A stretch of 64,000 nt of DNA from an uncultured Clostridium sp. GTDB taxonomy: Bacteria > Bacillota > Clostridia > Lachnospirales > Lachnospiraceae. The stretch is from assembly GCA_937885015.1 (NCBI GenBank), contig CALAAS010000026.1, forward strand, positions 62,001 to 126,000, given 5' to 3'. Shown piece by piece: positions 1-9,249 of this stretch (the stretch's first letter is position 1; every line of letters starts with the position of its first letter). A program made the position numbers and the translations under genes. The notes beneath the pieces are model-generated. The model ran no database searches. It saw only the letters and a list, made by a program, of their open reading frames with translations, and was not told the DNA's origin.

Positions 1-103
1 AATCGAAACCTTTCACTCGATTTTCATTGTAGTAAAGATAAGTTTCATTGTCAAGAAGAAGCGACAAAGCTCCTTTCCGCCGCATGGCGATCCCTGCAGA
101 ACG

Positions 104-142
104 TTTTGATTTCATAGGACGCATTTTCCCATGAAATCAAAA
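104..142. repeat. 12-bp perfect inverted repeat near the left edge
   Basis: Positions 104-115 and 131-142 are exact reverse complements (TTTTGATTTCAT and its complement) with a 15-nt spacer, so either strand could form a 12-bp stem. It lies directly next to the terminator hairpin of the symporter gene and may be a second termination or mRNA-stabilising element, or the end of a neighbouring unit. The remaining bases 1-103 show nothing I can name. Confidence 0.5.
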
Positions 143-167
143 AAAGGGAGCCGCCCATGCGGCCCCC
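139..167 (-). terminator. Rho-independent terminator of the glsA-symporter unit
   Basis: On the minus strand a GC-rich stem (GGGGGCCGC pairing with GCGGCTCCC, one G-U pair, 4-nt loop) is followed by a run of seven T. It lies about 40 bases past the stop codon of the sodium/alanine symporter gene and is well placed to end its transcript. Confidence 0.8.
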
Positions 168-208
168 AAAAATAACAGTTCATATCTGTACAGACGGATT
201 CAGATCTG

Positions 209-1624
209 TCAGTTCCAGAAATCTGTCTTTTCTTTTAAACCAATATCAGAAGCTTTGAAAACCGGGTTCTTGCCGGCTTTTTTCTGCTGTACATAATCGT
301 CCAGGCAGGCTGCTGCCGGTTTTACCAGCAGGAAGATAACCGGAACATTGATAATTGCCATCAGACCCATCAGCACGTCTGCCGTATCCCATACAACACC
401 GAGGCTTGCCATAGCGCCGACGAAAACAACACCAATTGCGAATACACGGATAGCCAACAGAACGCTCTTGGACGGCTTCTTTCCAAACAGATAAACAATT
501 CCTGTCTCAGCAAAAAAATAGTTTCCAATCAGCGTCGTAAATGCAAACAGAATCAGTGCAACTGTGATAAAGATTACACCAGCCTGCCCAAAGGTGCTGG
601 AGATACATGCCTGCACATAAGGCATACCAGCCATCTCTGCAGTCGCCTCAACGCCGGAGCACATGCACAGAAGAGCCGTAGCCGTACAGATCACGATCGT
701 ATCCAGGAATACAGACAAAACCTGTACCAGTCCCTGTTTTACCGGGTGGGAAACACTGGCAGATCCGGACGCAGAGGCGGATGCGCCTACACCGGCCTCG
801 TTGGAGAACAGGCCTCGCTTAATTCCCAGCATGACACAGGAACCGGCAAATCCGCCAAAAATTGCTCTGAAATTGAACGCTTCCTTAAAGATAGAAACAA
901 ACACGCTTGGCAGTAAATTGATGTTCAGAATGATCATCAGCAGCGCTGCAGCGATGTATAACGCGCCCATGATGGGAACCAGGAAGGAAGCAACGCTGGC
1001 GATCTTTTTGCCTCCGCCCAGAATGCAGACAGCAAAGAATGCAGCCAGAACGATACCTACGATCATCGGAGTCATCTGCGGATTATAGAAGCTGTAAGTC
1101 TTAAAGGCATCCGCTGTATTAAAGGATGCAACCAGGTTAAAACCTACCATGTATGTAAGGATCATGAAAACAGCGTAGGTAACGCCCAGAGAACGTTTCT
1201 TCAGAACACTCTCAATATAGTAGGACGGACCGCCGTAGCAGCTGCCGTTCTCGCCGCGGCGTTTATAAATCTGAGCCAGAGTACCCTCAACAAAGGCCGT
1301 TGCCATGCCGAAAAATGCAATTACCCACATCCAGAAGATAGCGCCGGGACCACCGGTACAGATCGCCGTGGAAACACCGGCAATGTTTCCCGTTCCCACA
1401 CGGGATGCCGTAGAAATCATCATGGACTGGAACGCAGAAATCGACTCTTTATCCTTGCTCTCAGACGGTTCCAGAATCACGCGGAATGCCTCGATCAGAT
1501 ATCTCTGAACTCCTTTTGTCCGCAGCGTAAAGAAAATACCGCCGCCTACCAGCAGGATAATGAGAATGTATGAATACATGGCGTTGCTGACAGAACCGAT
1601 AAACTTTCCGTACATATCTAACAT
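209..1624 (-). CDS. Sodium:alanine/glycine symporter (AGCS family)
   Basis: Predicted inner-membrane carrier of 471 residues, the normal size for the alanine or glycine:cation symporter family, which imports small neutral amino acids with Na+. About ten hydrophobic segments are visible. The family signature around GTGNIAG (residues 77-83), with the following GGPGAIFWMW, and a second conserved stretch LFSNEAGVG near residue 273 support the call. The start ATG at 1624 has a GGAGG site a few bases upstream and overlaps the end of the glutaminase gene by 7 bases, so the two are translationally coupled. The pairing with glutaminase suggests uptake of glutamine or alanine to feed deamidation or acid tolerance, but substrate specificity cannot be read from the sequence. 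Confidence 0.92.
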   Translation of the reverse strand: MLDMYGKFIGSVSNAMYSYILIILLVGGGIFFTLRTKGVQRYLIEAFRVILEPSESKDKESISAFQSMMISTASRVGTGNIAGVSTAICTGGPGAIFWMWVIAFFGMATAFVEGTLAQIYKRRGENGSCYGGPSYYIESVLKKRSLGVTYAVFMILTYMVGFNLVASFNTADAFKTYSFYNPQMTPMIVGIVLAAFFAVCILGGGKKIASVASFLVPIMGALYIAAALLMIILNINLLPSVFVSIFKEAFNFRAIFGGFAGSCVMLGIKRGLFSNEAGVGASASASGSASVSHPVKQGLVQVLSVFLDTIVICTATALLCMCSGVEATAEMAGMPYVQACISSTFGQAGVIFITVALILFAFTTLIGNYFFAETGIVYLFGKKPSKSVLLAIRVFAIGVVFVGAMASLGVVWDTADVLMGLMAIINVPVIFLLVKPAAACLDDYVQQKKAGKNPVFKASDIGLKEKTDFWN

Positions 1625-2568
1625 ATTTTATTTTCCTCCAATACTTTCTTATTCCTGTTTCCAAACATGTGGAAATCCATCTGCCTGGAAATATACTCCA
1701 GCATCGCAATACCAGCAATGCTGTTCCCCTTTTCATCCAGAGACGGGCCATAAATCCCAAGGCCCGCGTAACCATCGACCACGGAAATGATACCGCCGCC
1801 TACGCCGCTCTTGGAAGGCATGCCCACGCGGACCGCAAACTCGCCGGATCCGTCGTACATGCCGCAGGTCAGCATGATCGTTTTTACGATGCGCACCGTC
1901 CGCTCCGTGAGAACCCTCTCCCGCGTTACCGGGTGGAGACCTCCGCTGGCCAAAAGAAGTCCCAGATTGGCCAGGCTTTCTGCCGTCACGCTCAGCGAAC
2001 ACATCTTCACATAAAAATCCAGTGTCTTTTCTGCATCTGCATGAAGTACCCCTTTGCTCTCCAACAGATACGCGATGGCACGGTTTCTGGAAAGATTGGA
2101 CATCTCAGAATGGTACACCTTGATATCCAGCACGATCTCCGGATCCATACACAGCTGCCTTACGCGTTTCAGAACTTCTTCGAACGTATACATTCCAACC
2201 ATATAGCTGGAAATGACGATGGCCCCCGCATTGATCAGCGGATTGTATGGTGTTCCGTCAGCGTTCTCCAGCTTCAGAAGTGAATTAAATGCATCGCCGG
2301 ACGGCTCCATCCCTACGCTCTCAAATACCTTATCCGCCCCATAGGCCTCCAGGGCCATTGCAAGGCTGATAATTTTTGAGATACTCTGAATACTGAAACG
2401 TTTTCCCGTATCCCCGGCGGAGATCTTCTCCCCGTCTATGGTATACGCACAAATCCCAAGGCCGGATGGATCTGCCTTTCCCAGTTCAGGAATATACGTT
2501 GCTACCTTTCCCTGGGAGGTTTTGCTCTTCCCCAACTCAAGAGCCTGCTCGACTACTTGTCGAAACAT
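1618..2568 (-). CDS. glsA: Glutaminase A
   Basis: Hydrolyses L-glutamine to glutamate and ammonia in the cytoplasm. The 316-residue protein is a full-length serine-dependent beta-lactamase-fold glutaminase. The Ser-x-x-Lys catalytic pair is present as S62-I-S-K65 in the sequence FSIQSISK, and NPLINAGAI and the C-terminal KSGVGGGI segment are the other family hallmarks. The start has a GGGGG-type ribosome binding site. It is the first gene of a two-gene unit with the downstream AGCS symporter (7-base overlap) and follows a LysR gene on the same strand. In gut Firmicutes such pairs often serve acid resistance through ammonia release; that role is inference here. Confidence 0.95.
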   Translation of the reverse strand: MFRQVVEQALELGKSKTSQGKVATYIPELGKADPSGLGICAYTIDGEKISAGDTGKRFSIQSISKIISLAMALEAYGADKVFESVGMEPSGDAFNSLLKLENADGTPYNPLINAGAIVISSYMVGMYTFEEVLKRVRQLCMDPEIVLDIKVYHSEMSNLSRNRAIAYLLESKGVLHADAEKTLDFYVKMCSLSVTAESLANLGLLLASGGLHPVTRERVLTERTVRIVKTIMLTCGMYDGSGEFAVRVGMPSKSGVGGGIISVVDGYAGLGIYGPSLDEKGNSIAGIAMLEYISRQMDFHMFGNRNKKVLEENKIC

Positions 2569-2636
2569 GTTGCATTCCCCCTTTTCTTCTAAGTATCTGC
2601 TTAACGTTATTTTAACACCAAAGAGACAGCGTCAGA

Positions 2637-2654
2637 TAGTTCCGGATCGGACTA
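2637..2654. promoter_or_regulatory. Imperfect dyad upstream of glsA, possible LysR site
   Basis: TAGTTCCG-GAT-CGGACTA forms an imperfect dyad between the end of the LysR gene and the start of glsA. Location and symmetry suit a LysR operator controlling glsA and the symporter, but no clear -35/-10 pair was found beside it. Confidence 0.3.
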
Positions 2655-2684
2655 CCTGCTATTCAAAACATGAATAACGCTGTT

Positions 2685-3620
2685 TCAGGATAACCGTTTC
2701 TGTAAATCAAGAAGAAATTCATTGGTAATGCTGCTGATCGGCTCATTGGCCGGGGTGGCATAACCAAACTCCAGCATAAAGCCGCAATTCTGAATCGGAA
2801 TAGACGTAGACTGGTAAGACTCCTCCTGCCGTGCAAAGTCATGGATCCCAATGCTATAGCAGTCGCTGACGGAAATCATATACATAAGGGTCGCTCTGCT
2901 CTCCAGATATGTAATCTTGGAGCGCATCTTTTCGCGATCCTGGTTTCCCTCGCTCAGGAGCTGATAAATATAGTCATCACACTGGCCCAGATACCACAGA
3001 AACCCGTACTCTGACAGGGTATGCAGGTTTACGGGGCGCCGCTGCTGGATCAGAGGATGCTTGCGCGAAATGATAATATGAGGTTCTACATTCACAAGGA
3101 AATGGTAATCCAGGCCTTTGGACTCCAAAAGCGCCATCATTTCCTTCCGTTTCCGGTTATCAAAGTGAAATACTCCCACTTTGGCTCTTCCGGAAGCCAC
3201 ATCTTCAATGACGGCATCGGAGTTTCCTTCACAAAGGCGATGAGAAAAAGACGGACATCCTTTATGCTGATGGTCGATGACAACCTTGCTGAAGCTTTCC
3301 ATGATGTGGGAAAAGCGGGTCATCGAAACAGTAAGCGGCTCCGCAGCCGAAGTCTCCTCCCGCTGCAGGAACCGCAATCCTTCCATCTCGCGCAGTATTT
3401 TTTTCGCATGGGCCAGAAAATCCAACCCCTCCGGCGTAAGCGTCACACCGGATCGACTGCGGTTGATCAGACATACGCCCAGGGTATCTTCCAGATCGTG
3501 CATGATCTTCCCCAAATAAGGCTGGGAGATATAGAGAGCCTGCGCTGCTTTATTGATCGACCCCAGTTTGCTTACCTTTACAAAATACTCCAGATGCCGA
3601 ATATTGATATCGTAATTCAT
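2685..3620 (-). CDS. LysR family transcriptional regulator
   Basis: DNA-binding regulator of about 311 residues from the preferred ATG at 3620. That start has a GGGAGAGG site directly upstream, whereas the longer reading to 3740 adds 40 residues unlike the family. The N-terminal winged helix-turn-helix is clear (HLEYFVKVSKLGSINKAAQAL, then LYISQPYLGKIMHDLE), followed by a periplasmic-binding-like effector domain. It resembles the second LysR protein at 50900-51835 in size and layout. Placement immediately upstream of glsA and the AGCS symporter on the same strand suggests that it controls them, perhaps in response to an amino acid. The effector is not deducible. Confidence 0.88.
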   Translation of the reverse strand: MNYDINIRHLEYFVKVSKLGSINKAAQALYISQPYLGKIMHDLEDTLGVCLINRSRSGVTLTPEGLDFLAHAKKILREMEGLRFLQREETSAAEPLTVSMTRFSHIMESFSKVVIDHQHKGCPSFSHRLCEGNSDAVIEDVASGRAKVGVFHFDNRKRKEMMALLESKGLDYHFLVNVEPHIIISRKHPLIQQRRPVNLHTLSEYGFLWYLGQCDDYIYQLLSEGNQDREKMRSKITYLESRATLMYMISVSDCYSIGIHDFARQEESYQSTSIPIQNCGFMLEFGYATPANEPISSITNEFLLDLQKRLS

Positions 3621-3785
3621 ATTGCCCTCTCCCTGCTCCAGGCGCATCGGCCCGATACTATGTGTAAAACGTAAAATCCCCGTATTGATTATATCATTAT
3701 TTACGGCAAAAAACCATCCTTTATATAATGTAATCAACACTAATGGTTATAGCAGGGTATATTTAGGCATTTTAAACAAAAACTT

Positions 3786-6377
3786 TTATTCTACTCTTAT
3801 TGCCTCCGCAGTCAACTCACCTCTCTGCAGGTCGATCTGGATGGTATCTCCCGCCCGGACTCCATCCGCCAGAATCAGCTTTGCCGCCAGTGTCTCCACA
3901 TGCTTCTGAAGATACCGTTTCAAAGGTCTGGCTCCGTACACCGGGTCATACCCATTTTCCACAATAAAGTTTTTCGCCGCTTCTGTCAGAGAAATGGAAA
4001 GTTCTTTGTCTGCCAGGCGCCGGTTAACATCGGCAATCAGCAGTTCAATAATGCCGCCGATATTCTCCCTGGTCAGAGGTTTAAACAGGATCGTCTCATC
4101 CAGACGGTTCAGGAACTCCGGACGGAAGTGGGCCCTCAGATCATGCATAACGGCCGCCTCGGCCTCCGGCTTGATCTGGCCATTCTCGTCAATCCCATCC
4201 AGCAGATACTGAGAACCGATATTGGAGGTCATGATCAGGATCGTATTTTTAAAATCAACCGTTTTTCCCGTGGAATCCGTAATCCTTCCATCGTCCAAAA
4301 CCTGCAGCAGCACATTGAACACATCGGGATGGGCTTTCTCCACCTCATCAAACAGCACAACCGAGTACGGCTTTCTGCGAACCGCCTCTGTCAGCTGACC
4401 GCCCTCATCATACCCCACATATCCTGGCGGCGCTCCAATCAGGCGGGATACGGAATGTTTCTCCATATACTCGCTCATATCAATCCGCACCATATTGTTT
4501 TCGTCATCAAACAGGCTCTCGGCAAGCGCCTTGGCAAGCTCTGTTTTTCCCACACCGGTGGGACCCAGGAACAGGAAGGAACCGATGGGTTTCGTCGGAT
4601 CTTTGATCCCTGCTTTGGATCGGATGATCGCCTCTGTTACCTTTGTAACGCCCTCGTCCTGGCCAATGACCCGCTTGTGAAGGAGTTCATCCATATGAAG
4701 CGTCTTGCTGCGCTCGCTTTCCGTCAGCTTAGCCACCGGAATTCCCGTCCACTTGGAAATGATCCGGGCAATCTCATCCTCCGTCACACTCTCATGGACC
4801 AGACTCAAATCCTGATTCTTAACCCGCTCTTCCTCTTCCTCCAGCGCTTTTTGCAGCTCCGGAAGTTTTCCATACTGCAGTTCTGCCGCCTTGTTCAGAT
4901 CATAGGCCTGTTGGGCCGCCTGGATCTCTCCATTGATCCTCTCAATTTCCTCCCGCAGATGGGACAGCTTATCCACAGATGCCTTTTCATTCTCCCACTG
5001 AGCCTTCTGGGTGGCAAAATCGCTCTTCAGCTCTGCCAGTTCTTTCTGGAGCTCCGCCAGACGATCCTGGCTCAGCCGGTCTGTCTCTTTCTTCAGAGCC
5101 GCCTCTTCAATCTCCAGCTGCATAATACGTCTTGAGAGTTCATCCAGCTCCGCTGGCATGGAATCCATCTCTGTCTTGATCATGGCACAGGCTTCATCCA
5201 CCAGGTCAATGGCTTTATCCGGAAGAAACCGGTCAGAAATATAGCGGTCTGACAAAAGGGCCGCGGATACCAGGGCCGAATCTGTAATCTTAACGCCATG
5301 GTATACCTCGTACCGCTCTTTTAAACCTCTCAGAATTGAGATCGTATCTTCCACCGTAGGTTCATCCACGTGAACCGGCTGGAATCGCCGCTCCAGGGCT
5401 GCATCCTTTTCAATGTATTTTCGATATTCATCCAGTGTCGTCGCACCGATACAGTGGAGCTCGCCTCTGGCCAGCATGGGCTTTAACATATTTCCGGCAT
5501 CCATGGAGCCTTCGGTTTTTCCGGCTCCCACAATGGTGTGCAGCTCGTCAATAAACAGAATAATCTGGCCGTCGCTTTTCTTTACCTCATCCAAAACGGC
5601 TTTCAGCCTCTCTTCAAATTCTCCGCGGTATTTGGCCCCGGCCATCAGCGCCCCCATATCCAGGGCAAACAGTTTTTTGTCCTTCAGGCCTTCCGGCACA
5701 TCGCCGCGGACAATCCGCTGGGCCAGGCCTTCTACCACTGCCGTCTTGCCGACGCCAGGCTCGCCGATCAAAACCGGATTATTTTTCGTCTTTCTGGATA
5801 GAATCATAACCACATTCCGGATCTCACTGTCACGGCCGATGACAGGGTCAAGTTTCTGCTCTCTGGCCCGTTCTACCAGATCATAACCATATTTGTTTAG
5901 CGTATCATACGTGGCTTCTGGATTGTCACTGACAACCCGCTGATTTCCTCTTACCGTAGATAATGCCTGCAAAAAGCTTTCCCTGGTAATGCCATAAAGC
6001 CGAAACAACTCTTTGACTGCCCGGTTTGGCTGCTTTAACATCGACAAAAACAAGTGTTCCACAGACACATACTCATCGCCCATGGCCTTGGCTTCATCCT
6101 CCGCATGGATCAGCACCTTGTTGGCATCCGCCGAAAAATACACCTGGCCGCCGGATACCTTTGGCAATTTTTCAATCAGTCCCCGCACTTCATCCGTAAA
6201 CTGCTCTCCGGAAATTCCCATTTTCGTAATCAGCTTGAGAATCAGACTGTCTTCCAGGGTCAGCAGGCTGCAGAGCAGATGCTCCTGATCGATCTGCTGA
6301 TTGCCGTATTCATAGGCCAGTTTCTCCGTATTCTGCACAGACTCCAGTGACTTTTGTGTAAATTTATTGATGTTCAT
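3786..6377 (-). CDS. clpB: ATP-dependent disaggregase ClpB
   Basis: Hexameric AAA+ chaperone that threads aggregated proteins and hands them to DnaK. The 863-residue protein has the full ClpB layout: an N-terminal Clp repeat domain (about 1-145), AAA-1 with Walker A GEPGVGKT near residue 205, a long coiled-coil middle domain (about 405-525) that separates ClpB from ClpA/C/E, and AAA-2 with Walker A GPTGVGKT near residue 605, plus the SEYMEKHSVSRLIGAPPGYVG segment. The ATG at 6377 follows an AGGAGG site. The promoter region carries a CIRCE element overlapping a near-consensus sigma-A promoter, so HrcA control is expected. It is monocistronic: the LysR gene lies downstream and a divergent flavodiiron gene upstream. 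Confidence 0.97.
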   Translation of the reverse strand: MNINKFTQKSLESVQNTEKLAYEYGNQQIDQEHLLCSLLTLEDSLILKLITKMGISGEQFTDEVRGLIEKLPKVSGGQVYFSADANKVLIHAEDEAKAMGDEYVSVEHLFLSMLKQPNRAVKELFRLYGITRESFLQALSTVRGNQRVVSDNPEATYDTLNKYGYDLVERAREQKLDPVIGRDSEIRNVVMILSRKTKNNPVLIGEPGVGKTAVVEGLAQRIVRGDVPEGLKDKKLFALDMGALMAGAKYRGEFEERLKAVLDEVKKSDGQIILFIDELHTIVGAGKTEGSMDAGNMLKPMLARGELHCIGATTLDEYRKYIEKDAALERRFQPVHVDEPTVEDTISILRGLKERYEVYHGVKITDSALVSAALLSDRYISDRFLPDKAIDLVDEACAMIKTEMDSMPAELDELSRRIMQLEIEEAALKKETDRLSQDRLAELQKELAELKSDFATQKAQWENEKASVDKLSHLREEIERINGEIQAAQQAYDLNKAAELQYGKLPELQKALEEEEERVKNQDLSLVHESVTEDEIARIISKWTGIPVAKLTESERSKTLHMDELLHKRVIGQDEGVTKVTEAIIRSKAGIKDPTKPIGSFLFLGPTGVGKTELAKALAESLFDDENNMVRIDMSEYMEKHSVSRLIGAPPGYVGYDEGGQLTEAVRRKPYSVVLFDEVEKAHPDVFNVLLQVLDDGRITDSTGKTVDFKNTILIMTSNIGSQYLLDGIDENGQIKPEAEAAVMHDLRAHFRPEFLNRLDETILFKPLTRENIGGIIELLIADVNRRLADKELSISLTEAAKNFIVENGYDPVYGARPLKRYLQKHVETLAAKLILADGVRAGDTIQIDLQRGELTAEAIRVE

Positions 6378-6434
6378 AAATCATTGTCCTCCTTCCGAAC
6401 AAGGATTGTAAAACTGTTTTTTTGTTCTAGCCGT

Positions 6435-6463
6435 AATATAACACACATTGTTAGCAGAGTCAA
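6435..6463 (-). promoter_or_regulatory. Sigma-A promoter of clpB
   Basis: Reading the minus strand, TTGACT (6458-6463) and TATATT (6435-6440) are separated by exactly 17 bases, a near-consensus vegetative promoter. The -35 hexamer lies inside the CIRCE operator, so a bound repressor would block RNA polymerase. Confidence 0.8.
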
Positions 6464-6477
6464 GTGTTGAGTGCTAA
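6451..6477. promoter_or_regulatory. CIRCE operator (HrcA binding site) in front of clpB
   Basis: On the minus strand the sequence is TTAGCACTC, nine spacer bases, CTCTGCTAA. The first arm matches the CIRCE consensus in 9 of 9 positions and the second in 6 of 9, with the outer TTAGCA/TGCTAA symmetry intact. CIRCE is bound by the heat-shock repressor HrcA. No CtsR heptad repeat was seen, although CtsR is the more usual regulator of clpB in Firmicutes. Confidence 0.8.
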
Positions 6478-6577
6478 TATTTTCAAATAAATTTATCTGG
6501 ATTGTACTGCTGTTTTGTGCGATACTAATAGAAACCCATTTTTTAAACTGCTACACCATTTTAAAGGAGGCATGGCT

Positions 6578-9136
6578 ATGCACAGTCTGAAACTGCGTGA
6601 AAATTTCTACTGGACCGGCGTAATCGACGAGTCCCTCCGTGTATTTGATATTATCATGTACACGAAATTTGGTACTACCTATAACTCTTACATTTTGAAA
6701 ACCGGCGGGAAAACCATTCTCTTTGAAACGGCCAAAGCGAAATTTTTCGATGACTATCTGAAGGAGCTTCAGGAAATTACGGATATTCAGGACATTGATT
6801 ATCTGGTTGTCAGCCACACGGAGCCAGATCACGCCGGAAGCGTAGAACGCCTTCTGGACCTGAATCCCGGAATCAAAATCCTGGCAACGGGATGCGCCAT
6901 TGGATTTTTGCGGGAAATTGTCAATCGGGATTTTGTCAGCATTGCCGTCAAAGACGGACAGCGCATGGAAATCGGCGGCAAAACGCTGCAGTTTTTGATT
7001 GTCCCCAACCTCCACTGGCCCGACACCATGTACACTTTTATTGAGGAGGAGCAGATTCTCGTAACCTGTGATTCTTTTGGTTCCCATTACGCCCACAACG
7101 GTGTTCTGGCCAGCACAGTTCCCAGCGAGGCCGACTACATGGAGGCAGCCCGCTATTATTATGACTGTATCATCGGCCCCTTCAAGCCTTTCATGCAGAA
7201 AGCCATGCGCCGGATCCGGGAGCTGGACATCTCCATGATCTGCACAGGGCACGGCCCGGTCCTTGACTCCAAGGATTCCATCCGCCGTATTTTTGCCGCC
7301 TACGAGGAATGGTCTGACACCGCAAACCCCAATTCGAAAAAAACGGTTGTCATCCCTTACGTGAGCGCTTACGGATACACGGAAACTCTGGCTCAGGAAA
7401 TCGCCAAAGGTGTCCGGGACAGCGGAGAGATCGAAGTCCGTTGCTATGATATGGTAACTTCCGATAAAGCAGCGGTGGAGCAGGAACTTCTCTTTGCCGA
7501 CGGCATCCTCCTTGGTACCCCCACCATCGTCGGGGAAGCGCTGGCCCCCATCTGGAATCTGACACTCTCCATGTTTGCCGGAACCCACGGCGGTAAATAC
7601 GCCGGCGCTTTCGGAAGCTATGGATGGAGCGGAGAGGGCGTTCCCCATATTCTAGAACGCCTCCGTCAGCTTCGCATGAAAGTTGACGACGGTTTCCGCG
7701 TTCGCTTTAAACCCAATCACGCAGACCTGGTCGGGGCCTATGAATACGGCTATCAGTTCGGATGCCGCGTCCTGAATATCGAAGCTGCACTCCCCAAAAA
7801 AACAGGAACCCGCAGCCTCGTCAAATGCCTGGTCTGCGGAGAAATTTTTGATGCCTCTCTGGAGGTATGCCCGGTCTGCGGCGTGGGCAAAGAAAACTTT
7901 GTCCCGGCAGAGGATACCGAAACTACCTTTTTCCAAAATTCTCAGGAAACCTACGTAATCCTTGGAAATGGTGCCGCCGGCCTCAATGCCGCCAGAGCCA
8001 TCCGGGAACGGGACAAAACAGGCTCTATTCTTCTTATTTCCGAAGAACCGTATCCAGCCTACAACCGTCCCATGCTGACGAAAACTCTGCTGGCAGAGCT
8101 GAGCGCCCAGCAGATCGCCATGGAAAACGACAGCTGGTACGAAGAAAATAATATCCATCAGATGCTGGGAAAACGTGTAGCCAAAATCTGCCCGGACTCC
8201 CGCGAAGTTCTTCTGGATGACGACAGCCGTATTTCTTACACACGCCTGATTCTTGCCGCCGGAAGCGAATGCTTCATTCCTCCAATTCCTGGAATCGACG
8301 GTCCGCAGGTGACAGCGATCCGCCGTCTTGGCGATGTCAAAAAAATATCCGAACAGCTGGATGGCGCCTCCTCTGCCGTTGTCATCGGCGGTGGCGTTCT
8401 CGGTCTGGAAGCAGCCTGGGAGCTTAAAAAGGCCGGCCTTTCCGTCACAGTCCTGGAGGCAGCTCCCATCCTCATGGGGCGGCAGCTGGATGAGACAGCC
8501 GGTCGGATTCTCATGGAACTGGCATCCTCCCAGGGCATAACCATAAAAACCGGTGTCCAGATTGAAGAAATCTGCGGTACCGCCGACAAAACCACCGGAA
8601 CTGACAGTCCCTTTGTCCGCCTGGCCACTGGAGAGGCCTTCCCGGCTGATCTTGTCATTGTCTCCGCCGGTATCCGCGCTAACACACAGCTGGCAGCGGA
8701 CGCCGGTCTCAAGACATCCCGGGCCATTATTGTGAATGCCCAGATGGAAACCAGCCATCCTGATATCTTTGCCTGCGGCGATTGTGCCGAATATCAAGGC
8801 ACCAATCTTGCCCTCTGGCCTGAGGCCGTCGAGCAGGGACGCATCGCCGGAGCCAATGCTGCCGGAGACAGCCTTACCTATACAGGTGTATCCGCCGCCC
8901 TTACCTTCAGCGGTATGAACACCTCCCTCTACGCCGCCGGGGACAACGGGCGCAACCCCAATCTTCTGTACAAGACAGTGGAATTTAAAGATATGGGGAA
9001 AGAGCAGTATCGGAAATATTATTTCCTCAACAACCGCCTCTGCGGTGTCATCCTCATTGGTGACCTCTCCTCCATGGCACAGGCCTCCGGCCTTCTGGAG
9101 CGCCATGCGCCCTTTGAAGAGGTAATAAAGCTGTAG
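6578..9136 (+). CDS. Flavodiiron protein-rubredoxin-NADH:rubredoxin oxidoreductase fusion
   Basis: A complete electron path in one cytoplasmic chain of 852 residues. Residues 1-245 form the metallo-beta-lactamase diiron domain with ligands H80-x-E82-x-D84-H85, then the histidine of PNLHWPD, the aspartate of TCDSFG and the histidine of TGHGPV. Residues 255-400 form the FMN flavodoxin domain. Residues 413-450 hold a compact rubredoxin (CLVCG, first Cys 417, and CPVCG). From about 457 there is an FAD/NAD(P) oxidoreductase with GNGAAGLNAA and VVIGGGVLGLEAA dinucleotide folds. The family reduces O2 or NO to water or N2O with NADH; this domain order is the class-F flavodiiron arrangement. The ATG at 6578 is chosen for its 7-base spacing from AAAGGAGG; earlier in-frame starts lack a site. 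It is divergent from clpB, consistent with stress defence. Confidence 0.93.
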   Translation: MHSLKLRENFYWTGVIDESLRVFDIIMYTKFGTTYNSYILKTGGKTILFETAKAKFFDDYLKELQEITDIQDIDYLVVSHTEPDHAGSVERLLDLNPGIKILATGCAIGFLREIVNRDFVSIAVKDGQRMEIGGKTLQFLIVPNLHWPDTMYTFIEEEQILVTCDSFGSHYAHNGVLASTVPSEADYMEAARYYYDCIIGPFKPFMQKAMRRIRELDISMICTGHGPVLDSKDSIRRIFAAYEEWSDTANPNSKKTVVIPYVSAYGYTETLAQEIAKGVRDSGEIEVRCYDMVTSDKAAVEQELLFADGILLGTPTIVGEALAPIWNLTLSMFAGTHGGKYAGAFGSYGWSGEGVPHILERLRQLRMKVDDGFRVRFKPNHADLVGAYEYGYQFGCRVLNIEAALPKKTGTRSLVKCLVCGEIFDASLEVCPVCGVGKENFVPAEDTETTFFQNSQETYVILGNGAAGLNAARAIRERDKTGSILLISEEPYPAYNRPMLTKTLLAELSAQQIAMENDSWYEENNIHQMLGKRVAKICPDSREVLLDDDSRISYTRLILAAGSECFIPPIPGIDGPQVTAIRRLGDVKKISEQLDGASSAVVIGGGVLGLEAAWELKKAGLSVTVLEAAPILMGRQLDETAGRILMELASSQGITIKTGVQIEEICGTADKTTGTDSPFVRLATGEAFPADLVIVSAGIRANTQLAADAGLKTSRAIIVNAQMETSHPDIFACGDCAEYQGTNLALWPEAVEQGRIAGANAAGDSLTYTGVSAALTFSGMNTSLYAAGDNGRNPNLLYKTVEFKDMGKEQYRKYYFLNNRLCGVILIGDLSSMAQASGLLERHAPFEEVIKL

Positions 9137-9159
9137 ATAGAAAGGTCCTATCGAATAAA

Positions 9160-9193
9160 AAAGGGATACCCCCCTTCCGGGTGATATCCCTTT
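9160..9193. terminator. Terminator between the convergent flavodiiron and bL25 genes
   Basis: AAAGGGATA and TATCCCTTT form a 9-bp stem, reinforced by CCC/GGG pairing inside. On the minus strand it is followed by TTTTTTATT, a good terminator for the bL25 gene. On the plus strand the T tail is weak, so termination of the flavodiiron transcript here is plausible but less certain. Confidence 0.7.
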
Positions 9194-9249
9194 ACGCTCT
9201 CTTTATGTATCTGCCTATTTATAGGTCAAATGCAGTCATTTTCCAGCTG

